Source: Arthrobacter sp. zg-Y1110 (GTDB lineage: Bacteria; Actinomycetota; Actinomycetes; Actinomycetales; Micrococcaceae). From it: a DNA stretch of 64,000 nt. Made by a program: the position numbers and the translations under genes. Below the pieces are notes generated by a model. That model saw nothing but the letters and a program-made list of their open reading frames with translations. It was not told the DNA's origin and did not search any database. Positions 55,604-63,525 of this stretch are shown one piece after another. The stretch covers positions 186,001-250,000 of the forward strand of contig NZ_CP104272.1 in the NCBI RefSeq assembly GCF_025244865.1, given 5' to 3'. How positions within the stretch are numbered: the stretch's first letter is position 1; the number at the start of each line of letters is the position of its first letter.

Positions 55604-56635
55604 TTATGCCGTCGTGTCGACTCTCAGGGCAGCCAGTTTCTTCCTAGCGTCCGTTGCCTCGGTTTTGGTCTCGGTTCCACCGCGATACAGGCTCCCCATG
55701 CCAAGCGCGATGATTGTCGCGATCGTCCAACCGATGCTGACGTCTTCGGAAGTGAATTTCACGGGCTCCCGTGTGTCAATCATGAGGATGCCCTTTGGTA
55801 CGTGATCCTGTATCAGAGGCACGAGAAGGGCAGACGACCACACAGCACCAGGATTCCTGTCCGTGGGCAGGGGAGGAGCCTGAGGATCATCGATCCTGAC
55901 TGTACTTGTTCCGTGTGCCACAGAGATTACCGCCTTACCGTGTTCGGTATCCGGCGTAAATCGGGGCCGCGGTGGGTCACTCCTGCCGCCATAGGCTCTG
56001 CGCATAAGCAAAACCACTCGGGAGCTTTGGCTTTGGTCTGTTAACGCTTCAGTAGGCTCACTGGATTCTGCGGGCACTCCAGCGGACGGATTCGTAGCTT
56101 CCACGCCCTCCACCTGTTCAGCCTCATGGTCCTCCAGCTGATATACACAAATCCGCACACCCTCGTAGGAGACCAAGCGCCGAGCTTCTCTCACCGCTGA
56201 TTGGAAGAAGCGCTGTCCTGCTTTTTCATCGTTATCCGACTGAAGCAGCTCGATGAAGACTTCGATGACGGAAGACAACTCGTCATTGAACCGGGTCAAG
56301 TGCGCGCCTCGTTTGGCGTCAACCTCTTTTGCGTGACTCCTGTTCTTCAATTGGTTGGCGATGTTGCACGCAAAGCTGATAGCCAGCAATGCGATGCCCC
56401 ATGACAGCAGCAGCCAGTCGACACCAGGAACTTCAGCATTGGGGTCAGCAGTAGTTGGTGCGCCAATTCCCTTCGTTGCGAGACCGATCATCGTGGTGCC
56501 GGCCGTCGCCATGATCAAGGAAGTGAGCAGAGCCCCCCAACGCCAAAACCAGCTCAATCCAGATTCATTCTGGGCGAACAGAGACGTCACAAAGCGCCAG
56601 ACTCTTGCCCCTTGACTCGCCAACACCGAACTCAT
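55604..56635 (-). CDS. two-TM membrane protein with cytoplasmic GAF-like domain
   Basis: A 343-residue protein. Two membrane helices, about 34-54 (WGALLTSLIMATAGTTMIGL) and about 72-95 (WLLLSWGIALLAISFACNIA), are followed by a charged helix NRSHAKEVDAKRGAHLTRFN and a C-terminal GAF-like sensor domain at about 150-325 (VSYEGVRICVYQLED, GKAVISVA, SALLVPLIQDHVPKGILMID, TSEDVSIGWTIATIIALGMG). A disordered, acidic insert lies at 175-205. No catalytic domain is visible. Start at 56635 has GGGGGGA 5 bases upstream; a longer frame to 56668 has none. Next gene is the Panacea protein. Confidence 0.7.
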   Translation of the reverse strand: MSSVLASQGARVWRFVTSLFAQNESGLSWFWRWGALLTSLIMATAGTTMIGLATKGIGAPTTADPNAEVPGVDWLLLSWGIALLAISFACNIANQLKNRSHAKEVDAKRGAHLTRFNDELSSVIEVFIELLQSDNDEKAGQRFFQSAVREARRLVSYEGVRICVYQLEDHEAEQVEGVEATNPSAGVPAESSEPTEALTDQSQSSRVVLLMRRAYGGRSDPPRPRFTPDTEHGKAVISVAHGTSTVRIDDPQAPPLPTDRNPGAVWSSALLVPLIQDHVPKGILMIDTREPVKFTSEDVSIGWTIATIIALGMGSLYRGGTETKTEATDARKKLAALRVDTTA

Positions 56636-56778
56636 TTCATCCCCCCGTGATGCCTCAGAGTTACCCATTCTTGCGCACTATTGTTCGAAGTGTTAAGTCC
56701 ACGTGAATGTGACGGCTGAAGATTCGGTATATACGTTTCTCGTTAGAATTTGATCTTTGCGGGTGCACGGTGCTCATC

Positions 56779-56929
56779 ATGCCAGAGCCTTTCCGAAGAA
56801 TTCCCTCACCGTGGCGTTGCGGCGGCCCACAAGGGTGACACGCACATGTCCCAGATCACTGAGGGCTTCGGTGTGGTTTGTGCTTACCTGCGCCGTTGGA
56901 TGACGATCTCCATCAAAAAGACCGCGTAA
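56779..56929 (+). pseudogene. decayed IS3-family transposase OrfA fragment
   Basis: MPEPF from the ATG at 56779 begins like actinobacterial IS3 OrfA proteins (M-P-K-P-F-P). After a frameshift the other frame continues EEFPHRGVAAAHKGDTHMSQ, then ITEGFGVVCAYLRRWMTI, which parallels the helix-turn-helix of those transposases (pattern I-A-x-D-F-G-I-S-E-x-C-L-R-R-W). It stops at TAA 56927. No OrfB or inverted repeats remain. The rest of the 56636-57060 gap shows nothing else. Confidence 0.6.
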
Positions 56930-57060
56930 AAAACCTCACCGCACACACCGATGGCTCACACTCGTCGAGTTGACACAATCAAACAGGCGGCCTCACCTGG
57001 CTAATATGGGGGTGGGGGACTCGGCGGCGTTAGCTCCGAGCGATGTGGGATGTTAACGAA

Positions 57061-57660
57061 TTATTCTTCGTCCCAGAGGCGAGCTGCCCGACTCCGCAGG
57101 ATATCGTCTCTGGCCGTGTCGATCTGCCGTGAGATTGATGCCCACGAACTCCATAGGTCTGACAGTTCTCTTGCTGTCCCATGGTCAAATCTCATGACTG
57201 AGTTTCGCGCGCTCCCTGTTTCCGGTACGTAGAAGTGCCAAACGGGTGTGTAATCGCTCAGCCCGCGTGACCGTGACCCAGGGTCGTACCCGCGGCTTAT
57301 GAAGGAGTCTCCGAATGCGCGGTGAGCCTCTTCAGTGAGTTCGAGGAATACTTTTCGGGGATTCTGTGCCAAATCCATCGCCTTGACCGAGTCGACTGAC
57401 CCGCACCATTGATCAAATTTCGCTACCAGTTTGTTACAGAGTTCCTGAACCTCTGCCTTCAGCGCCGGCATGTCGTTGGCGATCTGCTCCGTAATTCGAG
57501 ACTGATTCATCACGGTGATCCGAGCCTCCTCCCGAAGGAACTCGCTCGTAAGCGTTGCCTGTGTCGTCGCCCATCCAATGGCAGCTGAGACTAGTGAATC
57601 TTCGAATGATCTTGCCTTGGCTTCGAGCAGTGAGAGTTTTTCATTATCGGCTGTGTTCAT
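57061..57660 (-). CDS. hypothetical helical protein, unknown
   Basis: A 199-residue soluble protein. The first 85 residues are predicted mostly helical and polar (ARSFEDSLVSAAIGWATTQA, then NQSRITEQIANDMPALKAEV), suggesting a coiled coil; the second half contains FDQWCGSVDS, then YTPVWHFYVPETGSARNSVM and a helical end. I do not recognise the family. It has lower GC than the core genes and lies in the defence region, next to the IS3 relic, on the same strand as the Panacea, HNH and jet genes but about 425 bases from its neighbour. Confidence 0.6.
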   Translation of the reverse strand: MNTADNEKLSLLEAKARSFEDSLVSAAIGWATTQATLTSEFLREEARITVMNQSRITEQIANDMPALKAEVQELCNKLVAKFDQWCGSVDSVKAMDLAQNPRKVFLELTEEAHRAFGDSFISRGYDPGSRSRGLSDYTPVWHFYVPETGSARNSVMRFDHGTARELSDLWSSWASISRQIDTARDDILRSRAARLWDEE

Positions 57661-57876
57661 GTATTCAGCCTACAAGTTGCTACTGACAAGCAGAGGCCCA
57701 ATGATTGCTTCTAGAGGCAGGACTATCGATACTCATTATGCTCCTCTAGATATACTCGCTCGGTTCTTACGAAGATCACCGCCAATGATCTTGAGCGCAG
57801 AAATGACGAATCTGAACGGCAATCTAAGCCACATGTCGTCGAGTGACTTAGCCCGTGAAGACCACAGTCATGAATC

Positions 57877-58165
57877 TTAGAAGCCGTCGGGAAGGGCACA
57901 CAACGGCTGCTCGCCCGCTATCGGTTCGTAGGCCACCGCGGAGCCGCCAATGCTGCTCAGGAAGGTGGCGTCAGCCGCCGTCGTGAGGCCCCCGGTGAGC
58001 GTTAGCTCGTCGGTGACTAGGTCGGTGCTGCATCAGGACTCGGGGATGGTGCAGGTATGCCCGCCGGGGTCGAACGGCTGGACGCAGATGACGCTGGTGG
58101 GACGACGGCGCCCACCCGGGTTCGCTTGGCGAAGGCCCGGCGCGGCAATCCGCACACTCTAGCCA
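57877..58165 (-). pseudogene. decayed copy of the DUF3090-SCO1664 gene junction
   Basis: On the minus strand this stretch first encodes the end of a DUF3090 protein (SVICVQPFDPGGHTCTIPES-stop, against VICGQPMDADGHTCTFPEA-stop at 61575) and then the start of an SCO1664 protein (DLVTDELTLTGGLTTAADAT, against DLVTAELTLTGRLTTASNAT). A lost base after the ATG shifts the second frame, and a TAA at 57877-57879 ends it after about 52 codons. The remainder of the gap 57661-58227 shows no other gene. Confidence 0.85.
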
Positions 58166-58227
58166 CACCTCTAGCCCCACCCGATCCCGCCGCCTAGACT
58201 GACGGACACGCCGAACGGAGGAGCAGC

Positions 58228-59946
58228 ATGGCCACGATCGCCGAGACCGTTGTCCACAACCTCGCCGCCAACGGGATCCAGCGCATCTGGGGAGTTCCCG
58301 GCGACTCCCTGAACGCGGTGACCGAAGCCATCCGCCGGGAGAAGGGCATCGAATGGATGCTCACCCGGCATGAGGAGGAGGCCGCGTTCGCTGCCGCCGG
58401 GGAGGCGGCGCTGACAGGCGAGCTGGCGGTGTGCGCGGGCAGCTGCGGCCCCGGCAACATGCACCTCATCAACGGGCTCTACGACGCGCACCGCAGCCGG
58501 GTGCCCGTGCTCGCGATCGCCTCGCACATTCCGAGCGAGGAGATCGGCAGCCAGTACTTCCAGGAGACCCGGCCCACCGAATTGTTCCGTGACTGCACGG
58601 TCTTCTGCGAGATGGTCCTGAGCCCCGAGCAGATGCCGCGGCTGCTGGAAATTGCCATGCGCACGGCCATCGAAAAGCGGGGCGTCGCCGTGCTCGTAAT
58701 GGCGGGCGACACCGCGCTGGAAGACGCCGTCGACGAGCGCGTCTTCACGGTCCGCCGCACCGACCCGGTCACCGTGCCCTCCCCGGCGGAGCTGCAGGAA
58801 GCAGCCGCCACGCTGAACTCCTGCGGGAACGTCACCATCCTGGCGGGCGCCGGCGTCGAGGGGGCACGCGAGGAGGTCCTCGCCCTCGCCGACGCACTGG
58901 CAGCACCGATCGTGCATGCCCTCCGCGGCAAGGAGTTCATCGAGCACGACAACCCGTTCGACGTCGGCATGACCGGGCTCCTGGGCTTCGCGTCTGGATA
59001 CCGGGCGATGGAGGACTGCGACGCGCTGCTGATGCTCGGCACCGACTTCCCGTACCAGCAGTTCTACCCGAAGAAGGCGAAGATCCTGCAGGTCGACGTC
59101 CGGGGCGAGCAGCTCGGCCGCCGCGTGCCGCTCACCCAGGGCATGGTCGGCGGGGTGCGTGAGACGGCGGAGGCGCTGCTGCCGCTACTCGAGCGGAAGT
59201 CGCAGCGCACCCACCTCGAGAAGTCTCTTGACCACTACCGCCGCACCCGCGCGCAGCTCGACGACCTCGAGAAGCAGGGCCCGGGCACCATCCATCCGCA
59301 GCACCTCGCCCACCTGATCGACAAGCTCGCGGCCGACGACGCGGTCTTCCTGCCCGACGTCGGCACTCCAGTCATCTGGGCCTCCCGGCACCTGCACATC
59401 AGCGCGCGACGGCGCCTGATCGGCTCCTTCTGGCACGGCACCATGGCGGCGGCGACCCCGCTCGGCATGGGCGCCCAGGCGGTGGACCGGAACCGGCAGG
59501 TCGTGGTCCTCGCCGGCGACGGCGGCCTCGCGATGATGCTCGGTGAGCTGCTGACGGTGGTGCAGCACAAGCTTCCGATCAAGATCGTGGTGTTCGACAA
59601 CGCGGCGCTCAGCTTCGTCGAGGTGGAGATGAAGGCGGCGGGCATCGTCAACTTCGGCACCGGGCTCGAGAACCCGGACTTCGGTGCGGTGGCGCAGGCG
59701 GTGGGGATGCACGGCGAGAGTGTAAAGCGCCCGGAGGACCTGGAGGGCGCCCTGCGCCGGGCGTTCGCGTACGACGGCCCCGCGCTTGTCTCCGTCGCGG
59801 TGGAGCGGCAGGAGCTTTCCATGCCGCCGAAGATCGATGCGAAGCAGGCCACGGGCTTTGCGGTCTACGCGATGCGCACGGTACTCGCCGGGAACGGCCG
59901 CGAGCTCATCGATCTGGCAAAGGCCAACGCACGGCAGCTGCTCTGA
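58228..59946 (+). CDS. poxB: pyruvate dehydrogenase (quinone)/pyruvate oxidase-type TPP enzyme
   Basis: A 572-residue thiamine-diphosphate enzyme of the PoxB type, oxidising pyruvate to acetate and CO2 with electrons passed to quinone, or a closely related oxidase. The N-terminal domain has the catalytic Glu in TRHEEEAAFAAAGEA near 50 and GSCGPGNMHLINGLYDAH near 70; the FAD-type middle domain contains VTILAGAGVEGA; the TPP-binding motif is GDGGLAMMLGELLTVVQHKL, ending in the FDN triad, near 430. GAGGAG lies 6 bases before the ATG. It sits between the two copies of the SCO1664/DUF3090 junction. Confidence 0.9.
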   Translation: MATIAETVVHNLAANGIQRIWGVPGDSLNAVTEAIRREKGIEWMLTRHEEEAAFAAAGEAALTGELAVCAGSCGPGNMHLINGLYDAHRSRVPVLAIASHIPSEEIGSQYFQETRPTELFRDCTVFCEMVLSPEQMPRLLEIAMRTAIEKRGVAVLVMAGDTALEDAVDERVFTVRRTDPVTVPSPAELQEAAATLNSCGNVTILAGAGVEGAREEVLALADALAAPIVHALRGKEFIEHDNPFDVGMTGLLGFASGYRAMEDCDALLMLGTDFPYQQFYPKKAKILQVDVRGEQLGRRVPLTQGMVGGVRETAEALLPLLERKSQRTHLEKSLDHYRRTRAQLDDLEKQGPGTIHPQHLAHLIDKLAADDAVFLPDVGTPVIWASRHLHISARRRLIGSFWHGTMAAATPLGMGAQAVDRNRQVVVLAGDGGLAMMLGELLTVVQHKLPIKIVVFDNAALSFVEVEMKAAGIVNFGTGLENPDFGAVAQAVGMHGESVKRPEDLEGALRRAFAYDGPALVSVAVERQELSMPPKIDAKQATGFAVYAMRTVLAGNGRELIDLAKANARQLL

Positions 59947-60143
59947 GCCCCTCGCTTGCTTGGGCTGATGAGGTCATTGCGCGGGGAACACATCGGTGAC
60001 GTCATATCCAACCCGCCTTGATCAGCGGCATCAGAGGGAGTCGATGGAGTCGTCTCGGCCCCAGGCAGGGAACGAAGTCCTTACGTTTTCATGTAAATGG
60101 CCGACAGTAAGAGTGTTCGCATCGCACCTTTCATGGGGGATCT

Positions 60144-60770
60144 TTGAAGTACTTGAAATTTTTTGCCGCTGCCACGCTTAGTGCTCTGGTGCTCGTTGGA
60201 TGTAGTGACTCGACGTCTTCGTCTGCCGAAAAATCCGTTACAGAGGCTCCAGCGGCATCAAGGCCCCCTGCGGATAAAGCGGCTTCGGATCCCGAAGGCT
60301 CGGCATCCCATCCATATGCCTTTGGAACGCTGGCTCCCTCTTCTCCTAAGAGCAGGTGGGACGTAACTGTGACTGAAACTATAGTCACCGGCGGCTCAGA
60401 GGTGATTCTCGCTGAGAACCCCTATAACGAAGTTAAGGAAGGTTCGGCTTACGTGCTGGGCCGCATGACTTCGGTGGTGAACGAAAACCTTCCAAGTGCG
60501 GATGCTGGTGAGCCTTCGTCTCCAACATCTGTTATGCCGGTATTTATCGGCAGCGACGGAAGGATCTATGACACGTGGAACGACGATAACTCATCTGTCG
60601 TACTGGAAGAGAGCTGGACTGGACAGTCTGACATCATTGCTAAGACGGGCATAGAATCCACTGGTCGCTTTGCGATTCAAGTCCCCAGCGCCGCTATTCC
60701 AGGCGGTCAATTCGCGACGCGCAATCAGGTCGAAGGAACGGTCGTTTATTTTGGGGAACCAGTTAATTAG
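60144..60770 (+). CDS. lipoprotein, unknown (DUF4352-like)
   Basis: A 208-residue lipoprotein. The signal peptide ends with the lipobox LVGC at about residue 20, followed by a Ser/Ala/Pro-rich linker to about 55. The folded part (about 65-205) looks like an immunoglobulin-like beta sandwich of the DUF4352 type: WDVTVTETIVTGG, YVLGRMTSVVNE, DGRIYDTW, GRFAIQVPSAAIPGG. Start is a TTG with GGGGA 2 to 6 bases upstream. Its GC content is clearly lower than that of poxB, so it may have been acquired separately. Confidence 0.7.
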   Translation: MKYLKFFAAATLSALVLVGCSDSTSSSAEKSVTEAPAASRPPADKAASDPEGSASHPYAFGTLAPSSPKSRWDVTVTETIVTGGSEVILAENPYNEVKEGSAYVLGRMTSVVNENLPSADAGEPSSPTSVMPVFIGSDGRIYDTWNDDNSSVVLEESWTGQSDIIAKTGIESTGRFAIQVPSAAIPGGQFATRNQVEGTVVYFGEPVN

Positions 60771-60807
60771 GCTGGCCAGATCCTGACGCCGGCCGAGCTA
60801 TGCCGAC

Positions 60808-61575
60808 CTAGAACAGCGGCCATGGCACCGCAGGCATGTCACCGCTCGGAGCGGGAAACACCCCAGCCGAACGAAGCCGGTCGCAACGAGCAGCAAACGA
60901 AGCAACCTCCTCAGCGGTGAGCAGCTTCGCCAGCTGCGAGCCCAGCTCACCGTCCAGTCCTTCGAGAACCCGGTCAACACCCTCGAGTTCCTCGGCGCTC
61001 AACTCATCACCGATCCAGCCCCACAGCACCGTTCGCAGCTTGTGGTCGCTGTGGAATGTGAGCCCGTGATCCACGCCGTACCGGTGCCCGTCGGCCATGG
61101 CGAGGACGTGGTCGCCCTTGCGGTCGGCATTGTTGACCAGGGCATCGAACACGGCCATCCGCCGCAGCGCCGGAGTGTCTTCGTGAATGAGGGAGACGAC
61201 TCGCCCGTTTTCGTCCTGGCCCTGGAGGACCTCTTTCCACCCGGTCTCCGGCACGTCATCAACAGCCACGAGGTCCACCGCGGTCTGCTCCGGGTCGGTC
61301 TCCTGCCAGAGCTGGACCATGCCTTCACCGAACCGGCCGTCCCGGAGCCAGGTGCGCGGCACGATGTTCCAGCCCAGCGCCTCCGACATCAGATACGCGG
61401 CCACCTCCCGGTGGGCCAGGCAGCCGTCAGGAAAATCCCAGAGCGGTTTCTCGCCGGCGATCGGTTTGTAGACGACGGAGGCGTCGCCGATGCTGCCCAG
61501 AAAGGTGGCGTTGGACGCCGTCGTGAGCCGGCCGGTGAGCGTCAGCTCGGCGGTCACCAGGTCGGGCGTGGGCAT
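60808..61575 (-). CDS. SCO1664-family protein (PI3/4-kinase-like fold)
   Basis: A 255-residue protein of the SCO1664 family, distantly related to phosphatidylinositol 3-/4-kinases. It has the glycine-poor nucleotide loop FLGSIGDASVVYKPIAGEKP near 24-43 with the Lys, the helix HREVAAYLMSEALGWNIVP, the catalytic segment FDALVNNADRKGDHVL near 138 and GVDHGLTFH near 160 in place of the DFG motif. The function is unknown; in actinobacteria it always accompanies DUF3090 and a phosphomutase, often near mshC. The ATG overlaps the DUF3090 stop. Another, broken copy of its 5' end lies at 57877-58025. Confidence 0.88.
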   Translation of the reverse strand: MPTPDLVTAELTLTGRLTTASNATFLGSIGDASVVYKPIAGEKPLWDFPDGCLAHREVAAYLMSEALGWNIVPRTWLRDGRFGEGMVQLWQETDPEQTAVDLVAVDDVPETGWKEVLQGQDENGRVVSLIHEDTPALRRMAVFDALVNNADRKGDHVLAMADGHRYGVDHGLTFHSDHKLRTVLWGWIGDELSAEELEGVDRVLEGLDGELGSQLAKLLTAEEVASFAARCDRLRSAGVFPAPSGDMPAVPWPLF

Positions 61576-62135
61576 CAGGCCTCGGGGAAGGTGCAGGTAT
61601 GCCCGTCGGCGTCCATCGGCTGACCGCAGATCACGCAGATCGGACGCCCGGCGCCCACCACTTCCCGCGTGCGCTTCGCGAAGGCCCGGGCCGTGCCGAC
61701 CGGCATCCGCACCCGCAGCACCTCTTCGGCGTCGTCGGCCTCGTCGTCGTCATCCTCGAGGAAGCCGTCGTCGTCCTCATCCACCTCGTCGAGAGGGTAG
61801 GCCTCGATGACGACCTGCGCCGTCGTCGGGTCCCAGCCCAGGCTCATCACACCGGCGCGGAACTGTTCCTCCACAGCCTCGAGATCGTCATTGTCCACGA
61901 GCTCCAGAGGAGTGCTCGCGGGAACGTGGAAGGGGTTGCCGTCGACGGTCATAAGCTGGTCGAGGATCTCGTCGATCTTCTCGGCGAGCTGGGCCGACTG
62001 CAGCTTCTCCAGAGCGATGCTGACAATCTGCTTCCCGGCGCGCACCTGCAGGTAGAACGTGCGCTGGCCCGGAACGCCGACAGTGCCGACGACGACGCGG
62101 TCCGGCCAGTCGAAATCGTGAACGGTTGTAGGCAT
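61575..62135 (-). CDS. DUF3090 protein
   Basis: A 186-residue DUF3090 protein. Recognisable parts: VHDFDWPDRVVVGTVGVPGQ at the start, TFYLQVRAGKQIVSIALEKL, a strongly acidic stretch EDDDGFLEDDDDEADDAEEV near 135, and the zinc-ribbon-like end ICVICGQPMDADGHTCTFPE with two Cys-Gly and His-Thr-Cys pairs. Role unknown. Middle gene of the phosphomutase-DUF3090-SCO1664 unit, overlapping SCO1664 and starting 15 bases after the phosphomutase stop. Confidence 0.88.
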   Translation of the reverse strand: MPTTVHDFDWPDRVVVGTVGVPGQRTFYLQVRAGKQIVSIALEKLQSAQLAEKIDEILDQLMTVDGNPFHVPASTPLELVDNDDLEAVEEQFRAGVMSLGWDPTTAQVVIEAYPLDEVDEDDDGFLEDDDDEADDAEEVLRVRMPVGTARAFAKRTREVVGAGRPICVICGQPMDADGHTCTFPEA

Positions 62136-62150
62136 AGAACTACTCTAGGC

Positions 62151-62852
62151 TCATCGGGCCGGCGGCGCCGCGTGACCTGCACCACCGCCCACCGGGGCGT
62201 CGTCCGACGTCGGCCGAGCCGCCAGCCAAGACAGGTCCCCGGCGTCGGTGTTGGTCGCGAGGACGGTGGGGCGTCCCGTGCCGTAGTGCACGATCGACAC
62301 GGAGGCCGGGCCCACATTGAGGCGCTGGAACATATCGAGGTGCATGCCGAGCGCGTCCGCGAGGACCGACTTGATGATGTCCCCGTGGCTCACCGCCACC
62401 CAAACGGCCCCGGGCCCGTGCTCGGCTTCCAAGGCTGCATCGTGGCGCCGGATCGCGGCCACCGAGCGGGCCTGCATCGCGGCCATGGACTCGCCGCCGG
62501 GAAAGGTGACGGCCGAGGGCTGCGACTGCACCGTCGCCCACAGCTTCTCCTTCGCGAGCTCCTCGAGCGTGCGGCCCTGCCAGGAGCCGTAATCGCACTC
62601 GGTGAGAGCGTCGTCGACCGGTGCGTGCGGGGCGCCGGCCTGGCGGTCGAGGATGAACTGGGCGGTCTGCCGGCAGCGCTCGAGCGGGCTCGACACCACC
62701 CCGACCACGGGCACGACGGCGAGCCGGTCGCCGGTCGCGGCGGCCTGGTCGCTGCCTACCTGGTCGAGTTCGACGCCGGGGGTCCGGCCGGCCAGCACGC
62801 CGGTGGCGTTCGCTGTGGTGCGGCCGTGCCGCACGAGGATTACTGTTGCCAT
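62151..62852 (-). CDS. histidine-phosphatase superfamily protein (MSMEG_4193-like phosphomutase)
   Basis: A 233-residue member of the histidine phosphatase (phosphoglycerate-mutase-like) superfamily. The catalytic RHGRTTANATG motif is at 8-18, the second catalytic segment is SSPLERCRQTA near 54, the acid is in ECDYGSWQGRTLEEL near 87, and the second His is in VAVSHGDIIKSVL near 154. Substrate unknown; annotated as a putative phosphomutase in mycobacteria. First gene of the three-gene unit with DUF3090 and SCO1664. The last 20 residues are Gly/Ala-rich. Confidence 0.88.
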   Translation of the reverse strand: MATVILVRHGRTTANATGVLAGRTPGVELDQVGSDQAAATGDRLAVVPVVGVVSSPLERCRQTAQFILDRQAGAPHAPVDDALTECDYGSWQGRTLEELAKEKLWATVQSQPSAVTFPGGESMAAMQARSVAAIRRHDAALEAEHGPGAVWVAVSHGDIIKSVLADALGMHLDMFQRLNVGPASVSIVHYGTGRPTVLATNTDAGDLSWLAARPTSDDAPVGGGAGHAAPPAR

Positions 62853-62972
62853 CTCCCCAGAGTAGTCATGTGCTCGAGGGTCCGGCGCGCAGGTGAACGG
62901 TGCGGGGCGTGCTCCCTAGAGGCCAGCTCAGTAAGGAACAATGGGCGCAGTTCGAATCTGGAGGGAGAAGCT

Positions 62973-63458
62973 TTGAAAAGGTTCTATGTTGCGTCGAGCT
63001 TCAGAAATATCGTCAACGTCCGGTATGTCGCGCAAACGCTGGAAAGCAAGGGCTACGTCAACGCGTACGACTGGACGCAGAACGCGTCAGCGCGGGATGC
63101 GGGGACAGTTACCCTCGATGATCTGCGCTCTATCGGGCAGCAGGAGAGAGATGCAGTGATGGGGGCCGACGTCGTCGTTATCCTGCTTCCGGGCGGGAAG
63201 GGCACGCACATCGAGCTTGGCATCGCGATCGCTCAAGGCAGACGAATAATCCTGTATTCGGCGGACGACATCAATAATCCTGAGACCACCAGCGCGTTCT
63301 ACCACCTACCTGAGGTGGAGAAGTGCCACGGAACCCTGGACGACCTCCTGGCTATGATCGCGAAGTGCCCGCCGCCTCGGCCTGACTCGAATTCTGTCGC
63401 ATCCAGAGGCTGCCCAATCACGGTTGCCCCAACGGCGCCGGATGCCTATACAGGCTAA
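62973..63458 (+). CDS. nucleoside 2-deoxyribosyltransferase-like protein
   Basis: A 161-residue protein with the Rossmann-like fold of nucleoside 2-deoxyribosyltransferases: an opening strand FYVASSFRN, a helix VRYVAQTLESKGYV, YDWTQN near 33, the segment DAVMGADVVVILLPGGKGTH near 62-81 with the expected Asp/Glu region, and ELGIAIAQGRRIILYS. Members cleave or exchange N-glycosidic bonds of nucleosides; relatives also occur in defence systems as NAD or nucleotide hydrolases. The start is a TTG with a very good GGAGGGAG 5 bases upstream. GC is lower than in the neighbouring core genes. Confidence 0.72.
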   Translation: MKRFYVASSFRNIVNVRYVAQTLESKGYVNAYDWTQNASARDAGTVTLDDLRSIGQQERDAVMGADVVVILLPGGKGTHIELGIAIAQGRRIILYSADDINNPETTSAFYHLPEVEKCHGTLDDLLAMIAKCPPPRPDSNSVASRGCPITVAPTAPDAYTG

Positions 63459-63525
63459 TAAACCGCGTGCATTGTTGAGACACGAGCGCCTCTGAGGCGG
63501 TTCGTTGAATCGGGGGTAGAGCGAC

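Noticed and set aside
61599..63458. One 619-codon plus-strand gene
   Set aside because: Its first 458 codons are antisense to the DUF3090 and phosphomutase genes; only the part from the TTG at 62973 is real.
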